Below the pieces are notes generated by a model. The model searched no databases. It worked only from the letters and a program-made list of their open reading frames with translations, and was not told the DNA's origin. A stretch of DNA of 47,541 nucleotides from Flavobacterium sp. Its GTDB lineage: Bacteria; Bacteroidota; Bacteroidia; Flavobacteriales; Flavobacteriaceae. Positions 35,304 to 44,310 of the stretch are shown in pieces (the stretch's first letter is position 1; the number at the start of each line of letters is the position of its first letter). The position numbers and the translations under genes were made by a program. The stretch lies in assembly GCF_030146175.1 (NCBI RefSeq), contig NZ_JASLCE010000033.1, positions 1 to 47,541 on the forward strand. The letters are read 5' to 3'.

Positions 35304-36714
35304 ATTCCTTTTTATACTGCTATATGCCTTTTATGGCGGGCCTGCTTTTTCTCAGGTCGACTCCCTTGAAACGGTAGTTGATACGTTGGAAATTGAAGAA
35401 CAACCCGTTGTTTATGGCGATAACAAAATCGCGAATACCGCTGCTTTGCAAAAGTTTTTCGGAAAACTGTATACGTTGGAAGTTACCGGTAAAGGCAAAG
35501 TCAACATTCTTCATGTGGGCGACTCGCATATTCAGGCAGATTTATTCACCGGGGTTATTCGTAAAAACCTACAATATAAATTTGGAAATGCCGGCCTTGG
35601 TTTTTCCTTTCCATATAACCTGGCGAAAACTAACGGAAGTTATTACGTTCGTTATTCGTCAAACGAATCCTGGAGCAGTTATCGGAATATAAATCCGGTA
35701 AATGGAAATCCGGTTGGATTAAGCGGAATTGCTTTAACAACCAATGCCAAAGATTTTGCTGTGGAAATCAACGTAAAAGATCCGGCATACGAATTTAATA
35801 CCCTGAAGATCCTGACGCCACAAGGTCAAAATCTTTTTGATGTGGCAACCAGTTCCAAAACAATAGTATTGGAATCGAATGTGCCGAAGAAAATCAATCA
35901 TAAAATTAAAAAGGGAGAGGTTATCTCGATCATTGCCGAAAAATACAATGTCTCGGTAGCCGAACTTAAAAAAGCCAACGGCTTAAAAAACAATAACATT
36001 CGTGCCGGAAAAACATTGCGTATTCCAACGAATGAAATGCAAAAGAAAAGCATTAAACGTTCGGAGTTTATCCCATTATCACTAGAACAGCAGGATGGTG
36101 TTTACAGTTATTATAATGCCGAAACGATTAAAAAAATATACCTGTTACCCAATAAAAATGCATCAAAGTTTGCGTTAAACGGGTTGGTGTTTGAAAAAGA
36201 CAACCCGGGTATTGTTTACAACAGCATTGGTGTTAACGGAGCTAAGTTTTCGGATTATAATAAATACCCATTATTTTTTGATCAGGTTCCGGCATTGCAT
36301 CCCGATTTGGTGATTGTTTCACTGGGAACGAATGAAACGTTTGATAAAATGGATGTTACAGCTTATATGGCGCAGCTAAACCAGTTTGTGGAAACGATTA
36401 AACAGAAAAATCCGGAAGCCGAAATATTAGTAATGACACCACCACCGTCGTTGTTATACCGTCGCTCTCTGAATACTTTTGCAGCCGACTATACCCGTGA
36501 GATTAATACACAATCCGAAAGTAAGCAACATGCGGTTTGGGATATGTTTTCCATTTTTGGAGGATTATACGGTGTGAACAGGAATTACCGTCAGGGATTA
36601 ATGTCTGGCGATAAAGTACATTATTCTAAGGCGGGTTATGAAAAACAAGGAACACTGTTTACGGAAGCCCTTTTACAAGCCTACGAGAATTATAAAACAA
36701 ATTTGAAAAATTGA
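35293..36714 (+). CDS. SGNH hydrolase-like protein with an internal LysM domain
   Basis: The 473-residue protein has a signal peptide (ending GPAFSQ), an SGNH block I VGDSHIQAD near residues 75-83, and a LysM-like module (HKIKKGEVISIIAEKYNVS, then LKKANGLKNNN; residues ~197-245) inside the SGNH domain. The C-terminal part has LGTNETFD and the catalytic-type dyad in SGDKVHYSKAG. LysM binds peptidoglycan or chitin-like glycans, suggesting the enzyme works on wall-bound polymer. It overlaps the upstream SGNH gene by 11 bases and the MBOAT frame by up to four bases, so all three are one operon. Confidence 0.85.
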   Translation: MCNKFLFILLYAFYGGPAFSQVDSLETVVDTLEIEEQPVVYGDNKIANTAALQKFFGKLYTLEVTGKGKVNILHVGDSHIQADLFTGVIRKNLQYKFGNAGLGFSFPYNLAKTNGSYYVRYSSNESWSSYRNINPVNGNPVGLSGIALTTNAKDFAVEINVKDPAYEFNTLKILTPQGQNLFDVATSSKTIVLESNVPKKINHKIKKGEVISIIAEKYNVSVAELKKANGLKNNNIRAGKTLRIPTNEMQKKSIKRSEFIPLSLEQQDGVYSYYNAETIKKIYLLPNKNASKFALNGLVFEKDNPGIVYNSIGVNGAKFSDYNKYPLFFDQVPALHPDLVIVSLGTNETFDKMDVTAYMAQLNQFVETIKQKNPEAEILVMTPPPSLLYRRSLNTFAADYTREINTQSESKQHAVWDMFSIFGGLYGVNRNYRQGLMSGDKVHYSKAGYEKQGTLFTEALLQAYENYKTNLKN

Positions 36715-36728
36715 TTACGTTTTTGAAT

Positions 36729-38414
36729 ATGCAAGATTGGTTTGCCCATAATATAACGTCGCTTTTTACCGGAATTACTGAAGAAACAGTAAAGAATTGG
36801 TTTTTATACAATCCGAAAGAGCCGTTGTTGTTTAATACCGGATTATTCCTGGGATTATTTCTCGTTTTTTATTCGGTCTATATTCTTACCCGAAAAACGT
36901 TCCACCTGAGATTGGTCTATGTGATCTGTTTCTCGTTATTTTTCTATTATAAATCCAGCGGAATCTATTTCCTGTTACTACTGGCATCGTCGGTGGTCGA
37001 TTATAATTTAGGAAATGTATTGCATCGGGAAAGTCGGGCGACTGTAAAAAAAATCTATCTGGCTTTTAGTGTGGTGTTAAACCTGAGTTTCCTGGGTTAT
37101 TTTAAATATACCAACTTTATAATCGAAAACTATAATGCCCTTTCCGGGGAACATTTCGATTTCCAGAAGATCATCCTTCCGGTTGGAATTTCCTTTTATA
37201 CGTTCCAATCGATTAGTTATATCATAGAAGTATACCGAAAAGAGATTGAGCCGACCAAAAGTTATGTTGATTATCTGTTTTTTGTGTCGTTTTTCCCGCA
37301 ATTAGTGGCGGGTCCTATCGTACGGGCCAAAGACTTTTTGCCTCAGATTTACCAAAAACTAAACATCACGAAAGACGATGTAAACCGGGCATTGTTGTTG
37401 ATCATTGGTGGATTGATTAAAAAAACGGTAATCTCCGATTATATTTCAATCAACTTTGTCGATCGGGTATTTGATGCACCATCGAGTTATACCGCATTTG
37501 AAAATCTGATGGCGTCCTACGGATATGCCATTCAGATCTATTGTGATTTCTCCGGATATTCCGATATGGCTATCGGGGTTGCGCTATTATTAGGATTCAA
37601 ATTGCCAACCAACTTCCGTACACCTTACCAATCGGCTTCGATTACGGAGTTCTGGAGAAGATGGCATATTTCATTATCAACCTGGTTAAAAGACTTTTTA
37701 TATATATCTGTCGGAGGAAATCGTAGCGGATCTTTTGCAGGATTTTTATTCCCGGCATTGTTTTTCTTCGGATTAATTGTTTGGGGAATCAATTATGCAC
37801 CAACCAGCAATATTCCGTTAATTCTGGCGGTGAGTTCACTGGTTGTGTTTTCATTGACTTTCTTGTTATCGCGTGATAAAGAGCGTACCATGTTTACCAA
37901 TGTGAACCTGTTAACAACCATGTTGTTGGGCGGACTATGGCATGGAGCGAGTCTTCGATTTATTATTTGGGGCGCTTTACACGGTGTGGCTTTGGCGGTT
38001 CACAAAATTGTTATCGAATATTTTCCTTCCAAAAAAGAAGAGAAGAAAGGTTTTGGCGGAACAATATGGCATGTATTTGCTATAATTCTGACGTTCCATT
38101 TTGTAACCTTTTGTTGGATCTTTTTCCGGGCTAAAGATTTTACTACGGCATTAGAACTGATTCATAATATCGGTAACCTAACCTTTGATCCGGAACAATG
38201 GAAAGTAATCGCCATGGGATATAAAAATGTATTTATACTAATGACGATAGGTTTTATCTGGCATTTCTTACCGGAAAGAATTGTAAATGCCATGCAGGGA
38301 AGTTTCCGTGCTTTGCCAATTGTAGGGAAAGCGATTATTTTGGGATTGGCATATTGGCTGGTTTATGCCACCGCATCGGCAGGACCACAACCGTTTATTT
38401 ATTTCCAATTTTAA
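36729..38414 (+). CDS. MBOAT family O-acyltransferase (AlgI/DltB-like)
   Basis: The polytopic membrane protein has the MBOAT signatures WRRWHISLSTWLKDFLYI near residues 312-329 and the catalytic-histidine region GGLWHGASLRFIIWGALHG near 403-421. It moves acyl groups across the inner membrane for O-acylation of envelope polymers, with the two upstream SGNH proteins as probable transferases. The ATG at 36729 gives 561 residues; an in-frame TTG at 36711 overlaps the previous stop (TTGA) and would give 567. I prefer the ATG but cannot exclude the TTG. Confidence 0.93.
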   Translation: MQDWFAHNITSLFTGITEETVKNWFLYNPKEPLLFNTGLFLGLFLVFYSVYILTRKTFHLRLVYVICFSLFFYYKSSGIYFLLLLASSVVDYNLGNVLHRESRATVKKIYLAFSVVLNLSFLGYFKYTNFIIENYNALSGEHFDFQKIILPVGISFYTFQSISYIIEVYRKEIEPTKSYVDYLFFVSFFPQLVAGPIVRAKDFLPQIYQKLNITKDDVNRALLLIIGGLIKKTVISDYISINFVDRVFDAPSSYTAFENLMASYGYAIQIYCDFSGYSDMAIGVALLLGFKLPTNFRTPYQSASITEFWRRWHISLSTWLKDFLYISVGGNRSGSFAGFLFPALFFFGLIVWGINYAPTSNIPLILAVSSLVVFSLTFLLSRDKERTMFTNVNLLTTMLLGGLWHGASLRFIIWGALHGVALAVHKIVIEYFPSKKEEKKGFGGTIWHVFAIILTFHFVTFCWIFFRAKDFTTALELIHNIGNLTFDPEQWKVIAMGYKNVFILMTIGFIWHFLPERIVNAMQGSFRALPIVGKAIILGLAYWLVYATASAGPQPFIYFQF

Positions 38415-38465
38415 AATATAAGGAAATATTAAGAAGATATTATAAGGATCATTTTGTTTTTTTGC

Positions 38466-38473
38466 TAATTTTG
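38466..38473 (+). promoter_or_regulatory. Promoter -7 box for the Cys-Cys peptide gene
   Basis: TAATTTTG matches TAnnTTTG 65 bases before the ATG; the leader is long for this genome. Confidence 0.45.
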
Positions 38474-38537
38474 GAATGATTCTGCTAAAACAGAAGTTTG
38501 AAAAACAATCTAATAATTAATCAAAAATAAGAAGACA

Positions 38538-38744
38538 ATGAAAAAATTAATGGCAATTGCAGCGGTAGCGCTTTTCACAGTATCGATGAATGTTAATGCA
38601 CAGGAGCAAAAACCAAAAGATAAAAAAGAGTGCTGCTCAGCAAAAGGAAAAACGGAAGCTAAAAAAGCATGTTGTTCAGCTGATAAAGCAACAGCAAGCA
38701 CTGAAAAAAAAGCATGTTGTTCTAAAGATGCTAAAAAAGCATAA
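38538..38744 (+). CDS. Exported 68-residue protein with three Cys-Cys repeats
   Basis: A signal peptide (MKKLMAIAAVALFTVSMNVNAQ) is followed by a mature part of about 46 residues, rich in Lys and Ala, with three evenly spaced KK(E/A)CCS motifs (around residues 30-33, 43-46 and 58-61). No aromatic residues occur in the mature part. The vicinal cysteine pairs suggest binding of a soft metal such as Cu, Zn or Cd, or redox buffering in the periplasm; that is inference. It is monocistronic with its own terminator, and I cannot place it in a named family. Confidence 0.8.
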   Translation: MKKLMAIAAVALFTVSMNVNAQEQKPKDKKECCSAKGKTEAKKACCSADKATASTEKKACCSKDAKKA

Positions 38745-38760
38745 GGATATCACACAATAC

Positions 38761-38790
38761 AAAAGCCGCTTTATTGAAGCGGCTTTTTTT
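38761..38790 (+). terminator. Terminator after the Cys-Cys peptide gene
   Basis: AAAAGCCGCTT (38761-38771) pairs with AAGCGGCTTTT (38777-38787), followed by Ts. Confidence 0.9.
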
Positions 38791-38837
38791 ATGTTGATAG
38801 GAGATAAACATAGAATATCTAAAAAGTTTTTTATAGT

Positions 38838-39734
38838 TTATTTCATCATAATACTTGTTTTTCCGGGTTGCTTGTGATCCGATTCCATGTCTTTTTTCCA
38901 TTCTTCCACTAATTCAGGAATACGGGTTATAACCTCACGACCAAAGATCACTTCATCGACCAAGCCAATATGCATCAGGTCGACCAGTCGGCATAAGTAT
39001 GATTTTCCTTTAGCCCACCATGTATAATAATCATCTATGATCAGATAGTTTTTAACCAATTTTCCGGTTTGATATTGTGCTTCACATAGTTCCCATCCGT
39101 CCAGTTGTGCCGCATAAACACTATCGGAAACACGGCTGCCAAAAGTAGTGGTATAATAGTATTCTTTGATTTCCCATATTGCCCTTGGGTTTGTTGCCGA
39201 TGGGAAAACTCCGTTTGCTCTGCGTGGTAACACTCGTACAGGAAAATTGTTTTCCGTTATGACTGTTAATTCTTTTGGAGCAAAATCACAACTATAATCT
39301 CCTTTATATTTCGAAATAAGCATATTAACAATTCCCTTTAAATAGGCATAATCCTTTTTTTCTTTTTTTTGTTTGTTAAGCGGTAACGGACAATCGGGAT
39401 TTAACTCCTTTTTTAGAGAATAAAATAATTCCTGTGCCTGATCCCGATTCATCAAAAGTGGTAAAATAGAATCCGTTAATAGTTCCCTTCGGTATTTCAT
39501 ATAAGAAATGATTTTTAAGCCGAGTTCTGTTAAGCCGTCTTCGTTGATTAACTTATTATAGTTAAAGTGATCATTTTTAAAGGCTTCAATAATCTGCTGA
39601 ACGGTCGGAACGACCAAATTGGTCTGTGGATTGGACGCACTCGGTTTTTTAGTAAAACCAAGCCTTTGATTTAATATTTTAATGTTGGCCCAGAATTCCA
39701 GCGGCTGGTTTTTAAATCTATCGTTTGGTTTCAT
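38838..39734 (-). CDS. Putative type II restriction endonuclease
   Basis: The 298-residue soluble protein has no close family I can name. It contains a candidate PD-(D/E)xK core, [20 protein letters not shown], with Glu188-Ile-Lys190 and possible upstream acidic residues in [11 protein letters not shown]. The supporting context is strong: it overlaps by 17 bases a helix-turn-helix regulator gene and lies opposite an adenine methylase gene, the usual make-up of a type II restriction-modification locus. The recognition site cannot be predicted. The alternative is a DNA-binding accessory protein of the same locus. Confidence 0.6.
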   Translation of the reverse strand: MKPNDRFKNQPLEFWANIKILNQRLGFTKKPSASNPQTNLVVPTVQQIIEAFKNDHFNYNKLINEDGLTELGLKIISYMKYRRELLTDSILPLLMNRDQAQELFYSLKKELNPDCPLPLNKQKKEKKDYAYLKGIVNMLISKYKGDYSCDFAPKELTVITENNFPVRVLPRRANGVFPSATNPRAIWEIKEYYYTTTFGSRVSDSVYAAQLDGWELCEAQYQTGKLVKNYLIIDDYYTWWAKGKSYLCRLVDLMHIGLVDEVIFGREVITRIPELVEEWKKDMESDHKQPGKTSIMMK

Positions 39735-39972
39735 TTAATTTCTGTTCAAATTTTGTTATAAATTCTATTAATGTCATATCCATTACTTCGACAAAAGATT
39801 TTAATTCGATAAGATCAATTCTTCTTTCACCGTTTTCTACTTTACTGACTAATGATTGAGGAACACATAGCCGAGTTGCCAGATCATGTTGTCGCATATT
39901 ATTACTAATTCTCGAATTATATAGAATTTCCCGTAAAATTCGATATTCTTTGCTATAAAGGCTTTTATTCAT
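39718..39972 (-). CDS. XRE-type helix-turn-helix regulator, probable controller protein
   Basis: The 84-residue protein is a compact Cro/CI-type domain ([41 protein letters not shown]). Size, position upstream of and overlapping the putative endonuclease gene, and divergence from the methylase gene are those of restriction-modification controller (C) proteins, which delay endonuclease expression on entry into a new host. The 83-base gap to the methylase holds the likely operator. Confidence 0.8.
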   Translation of the reverse strand: MNKSLYSKEYRILREILYNSRISNNMRQHDLATRLCVPQSLVSKVENGERRIDLIELKSFVEVMDMTLIEFITKFEQKLNETKR

Positions 39973-39980
39973 TAAACTAA

Positions 39981-40018
39981 GGTATTTATTGTCAGGGCAT
40001 ATCCCAAATCAGGATACC
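39981..40018. promoter_or_regulatory. Candidate operator in the methylase-controller gap
   Basis: GGTAT (39981-39985) and ATACC (40014-40018) form an inverted repeat around an imperfect GGG-N5-CCC palindrome at 39995-40005. This is consistent with, but does not prove, a controller binding site. Confidence 0.3.
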
Positions 40019-40031
40019 AATATGTACAGAT

Positions 40032-40039
40032 TATATTTG
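40032..40039 (+). promoter_or_regulatory. Promoter -7 box of the methylase gene
   Basis: TATATTTG matches TAnnTTTG 16 bases before the ATG. Confidence 0.55.
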
Positions 40040-40055
40040 AGCAAATAAAATAGCT

Positions 40056-40928
40056 ATGTCAATTGAAAATAAGAATGCTGTAAAAAAGCAGCCTCCTCAG
40101 TTCCAATTGCTGAAATGGATAGGAAACAAACAGCGAATCGCCGGACAGATCATACAGTATTTCCCGGTGAAGTATAATACTTTTTATGAACCTTTCTTTG
40201 GTAGTGGTGCAATAATGGCAACTTTGTGTCCTAAAAAGGGTGTCGGATCGGATATCTATTCGCCTTTAATAGCACTTTGGGAAGCACTCAAAGAAGATCC
40301 GGAGAAATTAATTGACTGGTATAGGGAGAGAATTGACCGCATTAAGGTTTCAGATAAAGTTACCGTGTATAATCAAATCCGCGAATCTTTTAATCGATAT
40401 AACAACCCGGCGGATTTTATTTTTCTGATACGAGTTTGTTATGGTGGTGTGATTCGATTCCGAAAAGCAGATGGTTGGATGAGTACACCTTGCGGCGTGC
40501 ATAATCCTATTACAACGGAAACATTCCAAAAGCGGGTTTACGAATGGTACAATCGCTTGAAGCATGTAGAATTCCGACAATGTGACTATAGAGTAATCTT
40601 TGATCAGGCCAGAAAAGGCGATCTGATTTATTGTGATCCACCCTATCCAAATAGTCAGAATATACTGTATGGGGCGCATAGTTTTAAACTAACGGAATTA
40701 TTCGATTGTATTGAATCAGCAAAACAAAAAGGAGTACGCGTGGCATTAAGTTTAAACGGATTCTCAAAATCGGGGAGCTATTTGCAGGCTATATCGGCTA
40801 CAAGCGATTTATTTAAGGAAGATATTTCGCTTCCGTTGGGAAATTCAATGTTAAAACGATTTCATATGGAAGGATTGAATCTGGAGAAGGAGCGAATCAT
40901 AAAAGACAGGCTATTGCTAACCTATTAA
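40056..40928 (+). CDS. Dam-type (D12 class) DNA adenine methyltransferase
   Basis: The 290-residue enzyme has the alpha-class N6-adenine methylase order: N-terminal LLKWIGNKQRI (residues 14-24), SAM-binding FYEPFFGSGAI, a central target-recognition region and the catalytic motif DPPY at 194-197. It methylates the amino group of adenine in a short site, protecting against the adjacent putative endonuclease. Length and motifs are complete. The target site is unknown. Confidence 0.92.
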   Translation: MSIENKNAVKKQPPQFQLLKWIGNKQRIAGQIIQYFPVKYNTFYEPFFGSGAIMATLCPKKGVGSDIYSPLIALWEALKEDPEKLIDWYRERIDRIKVSDKVTVYNQIRESFNRYNNPADFIFLIRVCYGGVIRFRKADGWMSTPCGVHNPITTETFQKRVYEWYNRLKHVEFRQCDYRVIFDQARKGDLIYCDPPYPNSQNILYGAHSFKLTELFDCIESAKQKGVRVALSLNGFSKSGSYLQAISATSDLFKEDISLPLGNSMLKRFHMEGLNLEKERIIKDRLLLTY

Positions 40929-41032
40929 ACCGGTCGGGATTTATGATTCCCGACAAGTTTGTCCGGTATTTGTATTTTATTGACTTTGGAAGAATCGTGA
41001 ATAAAGTATTCGGTTGGTAAATGTATAGCACA

Positions 41033-41482
41033 TTACACTTCAATCTGATAAATTCGGGAAGTCTCTTCCCATGGATGATACCCGTCTCCGATATATTGGA
41101 AACCGTATTTTTCGTAATAACCGATATGATCCGTGCAAAGGTTCAGGTGTTTAAAACCGGCCGCCCGGGTGTCTTTTTTTGCCCGATCCAATAACAGGGA
41201 GCCATAGGCATGACCGCGGTGTGCTTCGGCAATATACATGGCACAAACCCACGGATAGAGATCCATCCGACTGATAAAGTCATTAGTGATCAAACCAGCG
41301 CATCCGATGATTTCGGAGTCTTTTTCCAAAAGATACCATTGCGGCAACGGTTGTGGCGCATCGATACAATTGCGGATACAATCTTCATAAATGATAGCCG
41401 GTACTTCGGGCCAGCTTTGTTGTAAATAGCGTATTGCGGTGTCTTTATATTCCGGGTTTTCCCGAACGGATAGTATTTTCAT
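41033..41482 (-). CDS. GNAT family N-acetyltransferase
   Basis: The 149-residue protein has the GNAT acetyl-CoA-binding segment AMYIAEAHRGHAYGSLLLDR near residues 87-106 and the late LNLCTDHIGYYEKYGFQYIG segment. The histidine-rich RGHAYGS variant of the Q/RxxGxG loop is slightly divergent. The substrate is unknown. It is monocistronic. Confidence 0.88.
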   Translation of the reverse strand: MKILSVRENPEYKDTAIRYLQQSWPEVPAIIYEDCIRNCIDAPQPLPQWYLLEKDSEIIGCAGLITNDFISRMDLYPWVCAMYIAEAHRGHAYGSLLLDRAKKDTRAAGFKHLNLCTDHIGYYEKYGFQYIGDGYHPWEETSRIYQIEV

Positions 41483-41544
41483 TAGGGATAAATTTTTAGT
41501 GTTTGAATTCGTATAATATAATCGTGAGTAGGTGCTTTACAGGT

Positions 41545-42498
41545 TTATTTTTCCCATTTTTGATTTTCCCGTAATTCGGATAGTAATTTATAAACTTTTT
41601 TTAAACCATATGTGCCGACACCACCGTAATCCGATATAGTTTTAGTTTTCCCGTTGGCATAGGTGATTTTTAAATCATAGGTTTTATCATCGCTCCACGG
41701 TATAGAATAAGTATCTTTTAATTTTTCAAAATCAATATAATTTAAAAGTAGAACAAGTTCTTTATATTTTTCATCAGTAAGGATTGTTTTATAAGTGCCT
41801 TTAATCTCTTTATTGTTTATTTTGTTGTATTCTTCTGCTGTCCAAATTGCCGACTTGTCTGCATGAATAGATAATTTATATATGGGACAGCTGCCAAAAC
41901 AAGGTCCACTATCGAATTCAATTTTTTCTATAGTATGATGAGAAGGTTTGTCGTTTTCTTCTATAAAATCACCAAACCGGTAAATTAACGTTTTATAAGC
42001 CAGTTGATCTGCTTTGTTTTTGTGGTCAAAATAAAAGGGCTTGTAATAATATTGTATAACAGGAATATGATGATCATTAAATTTTACATCCGCGAGTACA
42101 CAACTGGGAAATAGGTTAAGATTAATAACGGAAGTTTGATATTTGCGGTTACCCTGATCTAAAAGACAAATTATATATGGCGTATAGGAATCCAAAGTGA
42201 TCAGAATATCGGTTAGCCCGTTTTGATCAAAATCGGCTTTTACCCATGGTTTTAGATGTAGACTATCCTTCGTTTGTTGACAAATTTTATTCTCAAATTT
42301 CAGAGTGTCACTTATTGTGTAATGCTTGTAATGATCGGGATCGATTTGCATAAGAAGTTTGTAAACATCCTGTTTGGTCTGAATACTGTCGATAGCATTA
42401 TGTTGCTGTTTTAGCGTTTCTTTCTCTGGGATCTCTTTACAGGATTGTAAAAACAATAGTAGCACAAAAAGAGTAACGTATGGGAAGGCAGTTTTCAT
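41545..42498 (-). CDS. DUF6438-type lipoprotein
   Basis: The 317-residue protein has a lipoprotein signal (LLLFLQSCKE). Residues 30-195 form an N-terminal domain with a WVKADFDQNGLTDILITLD segment like a calcium-binding repeat (FG-GAP-like). Residues ~205-310 match the DUF6438 pattern (DSGPCFGSCPIYKLSIHADK, then ANGKTKTISDYGGVGT). Function unknown; it is anchored in the envelope. The two cysteines in GPCFGSCP could form a disulfide. Confidence 0.8.
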   Translation of the reverse strand: MKTAFPYVTLFVLLLFLQSCKEIPEKETLKQQHNAIDSIQTKQDVYKLLMQIDPDHYKHYTISDTLKFENKICQQTKDSLHLKPWVKADFDQNGLTDILITLDSYTPYIICLLDQGNRKYQTSVINLNLFPSCVLADVKFNDHHIPVIQYYYKPFYFDHKNKADQLAYKTLIYRFGDFIEENDKPSHHTIEKIEFDSGPCFGSCPIYKLSIHADKSAIWTAEEYNKINNKEIKGTYKTILTDEKYKELVLLLNYIDFEKLKDTYSIPWSDDKTYDLKITYANGKTKTISDYGGVGTYGLKKVYKLLSELRENQKWEK

Positions 42499-42610
42499 GG
42501 TCTTTTTTATTTAAGTGAGTATAAAAAATATATTTAAACTATGATTTGTCTTACAAAATAACGCTATGGTAGAAATAAAAGTATAGTAGAAATGATAATT
42601 ATTGCAATAA

Positions 42611-42635
42611 AAAAACGGCCGGAGCCGTTTCGTTT
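42611..42635 (-). terminator. Terminator downstream of the NDH-2 gene
   Basis: AAACGGC (42613-42619) pairs with GCCGTTT (42624-42630) around CGGA; on the reverse strand it is followed by Ts. Confidence 0.75.
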
Positions 42636-42642
42636 TATTGTT

Positions 42643-43914
42643 TTATGAAGAGGTGTCATCATTTTTACCTGGTCGAATGATCATTCGCAATGGCTGGTCT
42701 TTCGAAAAATAAGCAACCGTCCAGTTATATAAAGTCTGTAATCGATTGCGATAGGTAACCAACGACATCAGGTGAATAAACAACCAAACCAACCAGGCAA
42801 AGAATCCGTTAAAATGGACTTTTGGTTTTTCCAGATCAACAACGGCTTTGTTTTTTCCTATAATGGCCATCGAACCTTTGTCGTTATAACTAAAAGGTGT
42901 TAGCGGTTTTTGGCCCACCATGGCCTTAAAGTTTTTCGCCAGATGACGCGCCTGTTGTATGGCAACCTGTGCCAACTGCGGATGTCCGTTCGGAAATTTC
43001 GGATCGGTAACCTGTATACAGGTATCGCCTACGGCATAGATATTCGGGAAATCTTTAAGTTTGTTGTGTTCGTCCACCTGCATTCGTTTCCCACGACCGT
43101 AAACGGTTTCCGGTATTCCGTCAAATAGTTTGGCACTGACTCCGGCTGCCCAGATCAGGGTTTCCGTTTTAATGGTTTTTCCATCGGCAAAATAAACCGT
43201 ACCATCTACATAATCTTTAACCTGTGAATTTAAACGCACTTTAACACCAAGTTTCGTTAATGCTTTATAGGTGTTTTGTTGCGAATTGACACTCATCGGA
43301 GCCAAAACGGCCTTTCCGCCATCAACCAGATAAATGTCGCTTAAGGTATTGGCAAGCTCCGGATATTCTTTTCGCATAATTCCGTTGCGCATTTCGGCAA
43401 ACATCCCGGATAATTCCACTCCGGTTGGTCCGCCGCCGGCAACGACTATGGTTAGCAACTGACGTCTTCTGCGCGGATCTTCGCAAATAGCCGCTTTTTC
43501 CATTTGTTGCAATAAACGGTTTCGCATTTCGACAGCATCGTTTAACGTTTTCATCGGAATGGCATTTTTGCGAACATTATCCATTCCGAAATAATTGCTT
43601 TCGGCACCGGTAGCAAATACCAGTTGATCATATTTTAATTCGCCATTCGAAAGTATCACTTTATTATTTTTAGCATCTACCCGAAGTAGTTCTGCCAATC
43701 GGAATGTAATATTTTTTTTGCCCGAGAATAACTTCCGGAACGGATAGCTAATACTGGAAGGTTCCAGAAAAGCGGTCGCTACCTGATAGATGAGCGGAGG
43801 GAAAAAATTATAATTGTTTTTGTCTACCAGTGTCACCTGAAAATCGGGATTGTTACCCAACGCTTTTGCCAGATTGATACCAGCAAAACCACCTCCTATT
43901 ATGACTATTTTCAT
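42643..43914 (-). CDS. NDH-2 type NAD(P)/FAD-dependent dehydrogenase
   Basis: The 423-residue flavoprotein has two Rossmann motifs, GGGFAGINLAKAL near residues 7-19 (FAD) and VAGGGPTGVELSGM near 158-171 (NADH), and the AVGDTC FAD-ribityl motif. A C-terminal hydrophobic stretch (FFAWLVWLFIHLMSLVTYRN) anchors it to the membrane, as in type II NADH dehydrogenases. It passes electrons from NADH to quinone without pumping protons. Confidence 0.93.
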   Translation of the reverse strand: MKIVIIGGGFAGINLAKALGNNPDFQVTLVDKNNYNFFPPLIYQVATAFLEPSSISYPFRKLFSGKKNITFRLAELLRVDAKNNKVILSNGELKYDQLVFATGAESNYFGMDNVRKNAIPMKTLNDAVEMRNRLLQQMEKAAICEDPRRRRQLLTIVVAGGGPTGVELSGMFAEMRNGIMRKEYPELANTLSDIYLVDGGKAVLAPMSVNSQQNTYKALTKLGVKVRLNSQVKDYVDGTVYFADGKTIKTETLIWAAGVSAKLFDGIPETVYGRGKRMQVDEHNKLKDFPNIYAVGDTCIQVTDPKFPNGHPQLAQVAIQQARHLAKNFKAMVGQKPLTPFSYNDKGSMAIIGKNKAVVDLEKPKVHFNGFFAWLVWLFIHLMSLVTYRNRLQTLYNWTVAYFSKDQPLRMIIRPGKNDDTSS

Positions 43915-44310
43915 ACGCGTAGTGTTTTAAAAAACGGAGTGTTTTTACAGTAGTATTCGTGTTAAATCAACACTATAAATTTACCCATTTATAAACGGAT
44001 AACCAATTGGAAAACACTATTTCATATAAAATATAACAAAGCATTAACTTTTAAACACTATTTTCATCGATACAATAAAAAAAGCGATAAAATAAAATTG
44101 AGTCGCCAAAATCAGATCCTGTGTTTTTTGAAAAAATAAAACAGAACCGACCTGAAAGTATCGGTTTTTGGATCAGAATCGCCTATAATGCTGCGTAATT
44201 CGCAAAAGGATTGACTTGTGGCTGCAATTCCTGTTTTTTTGTGGAACGATTCTGTGGAACTTCAAAATCAAATTCTTAAATTTGCACCTCATTAAACGAA
44301 ACACAGAATC
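43915..44310. other. Divergent gap between NDH-2 and ffh
   Basis: About 396 bases of A+T-rich sequence. It has a small hairpin AACCGA/TCGGTT (44145-44150/44161-44166) and the forward -7 box TAAATTTG (44277-44284) for ffh. No gene or known RNA is recognised. Confidence 0.45.
44277..44284 (+). promoter_or_regulatory. Promoter -7 box of ffh
   Basis: TAAATTTG matches TAnnTTTG 27 bases before the ATG. Confidence 0.6.
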
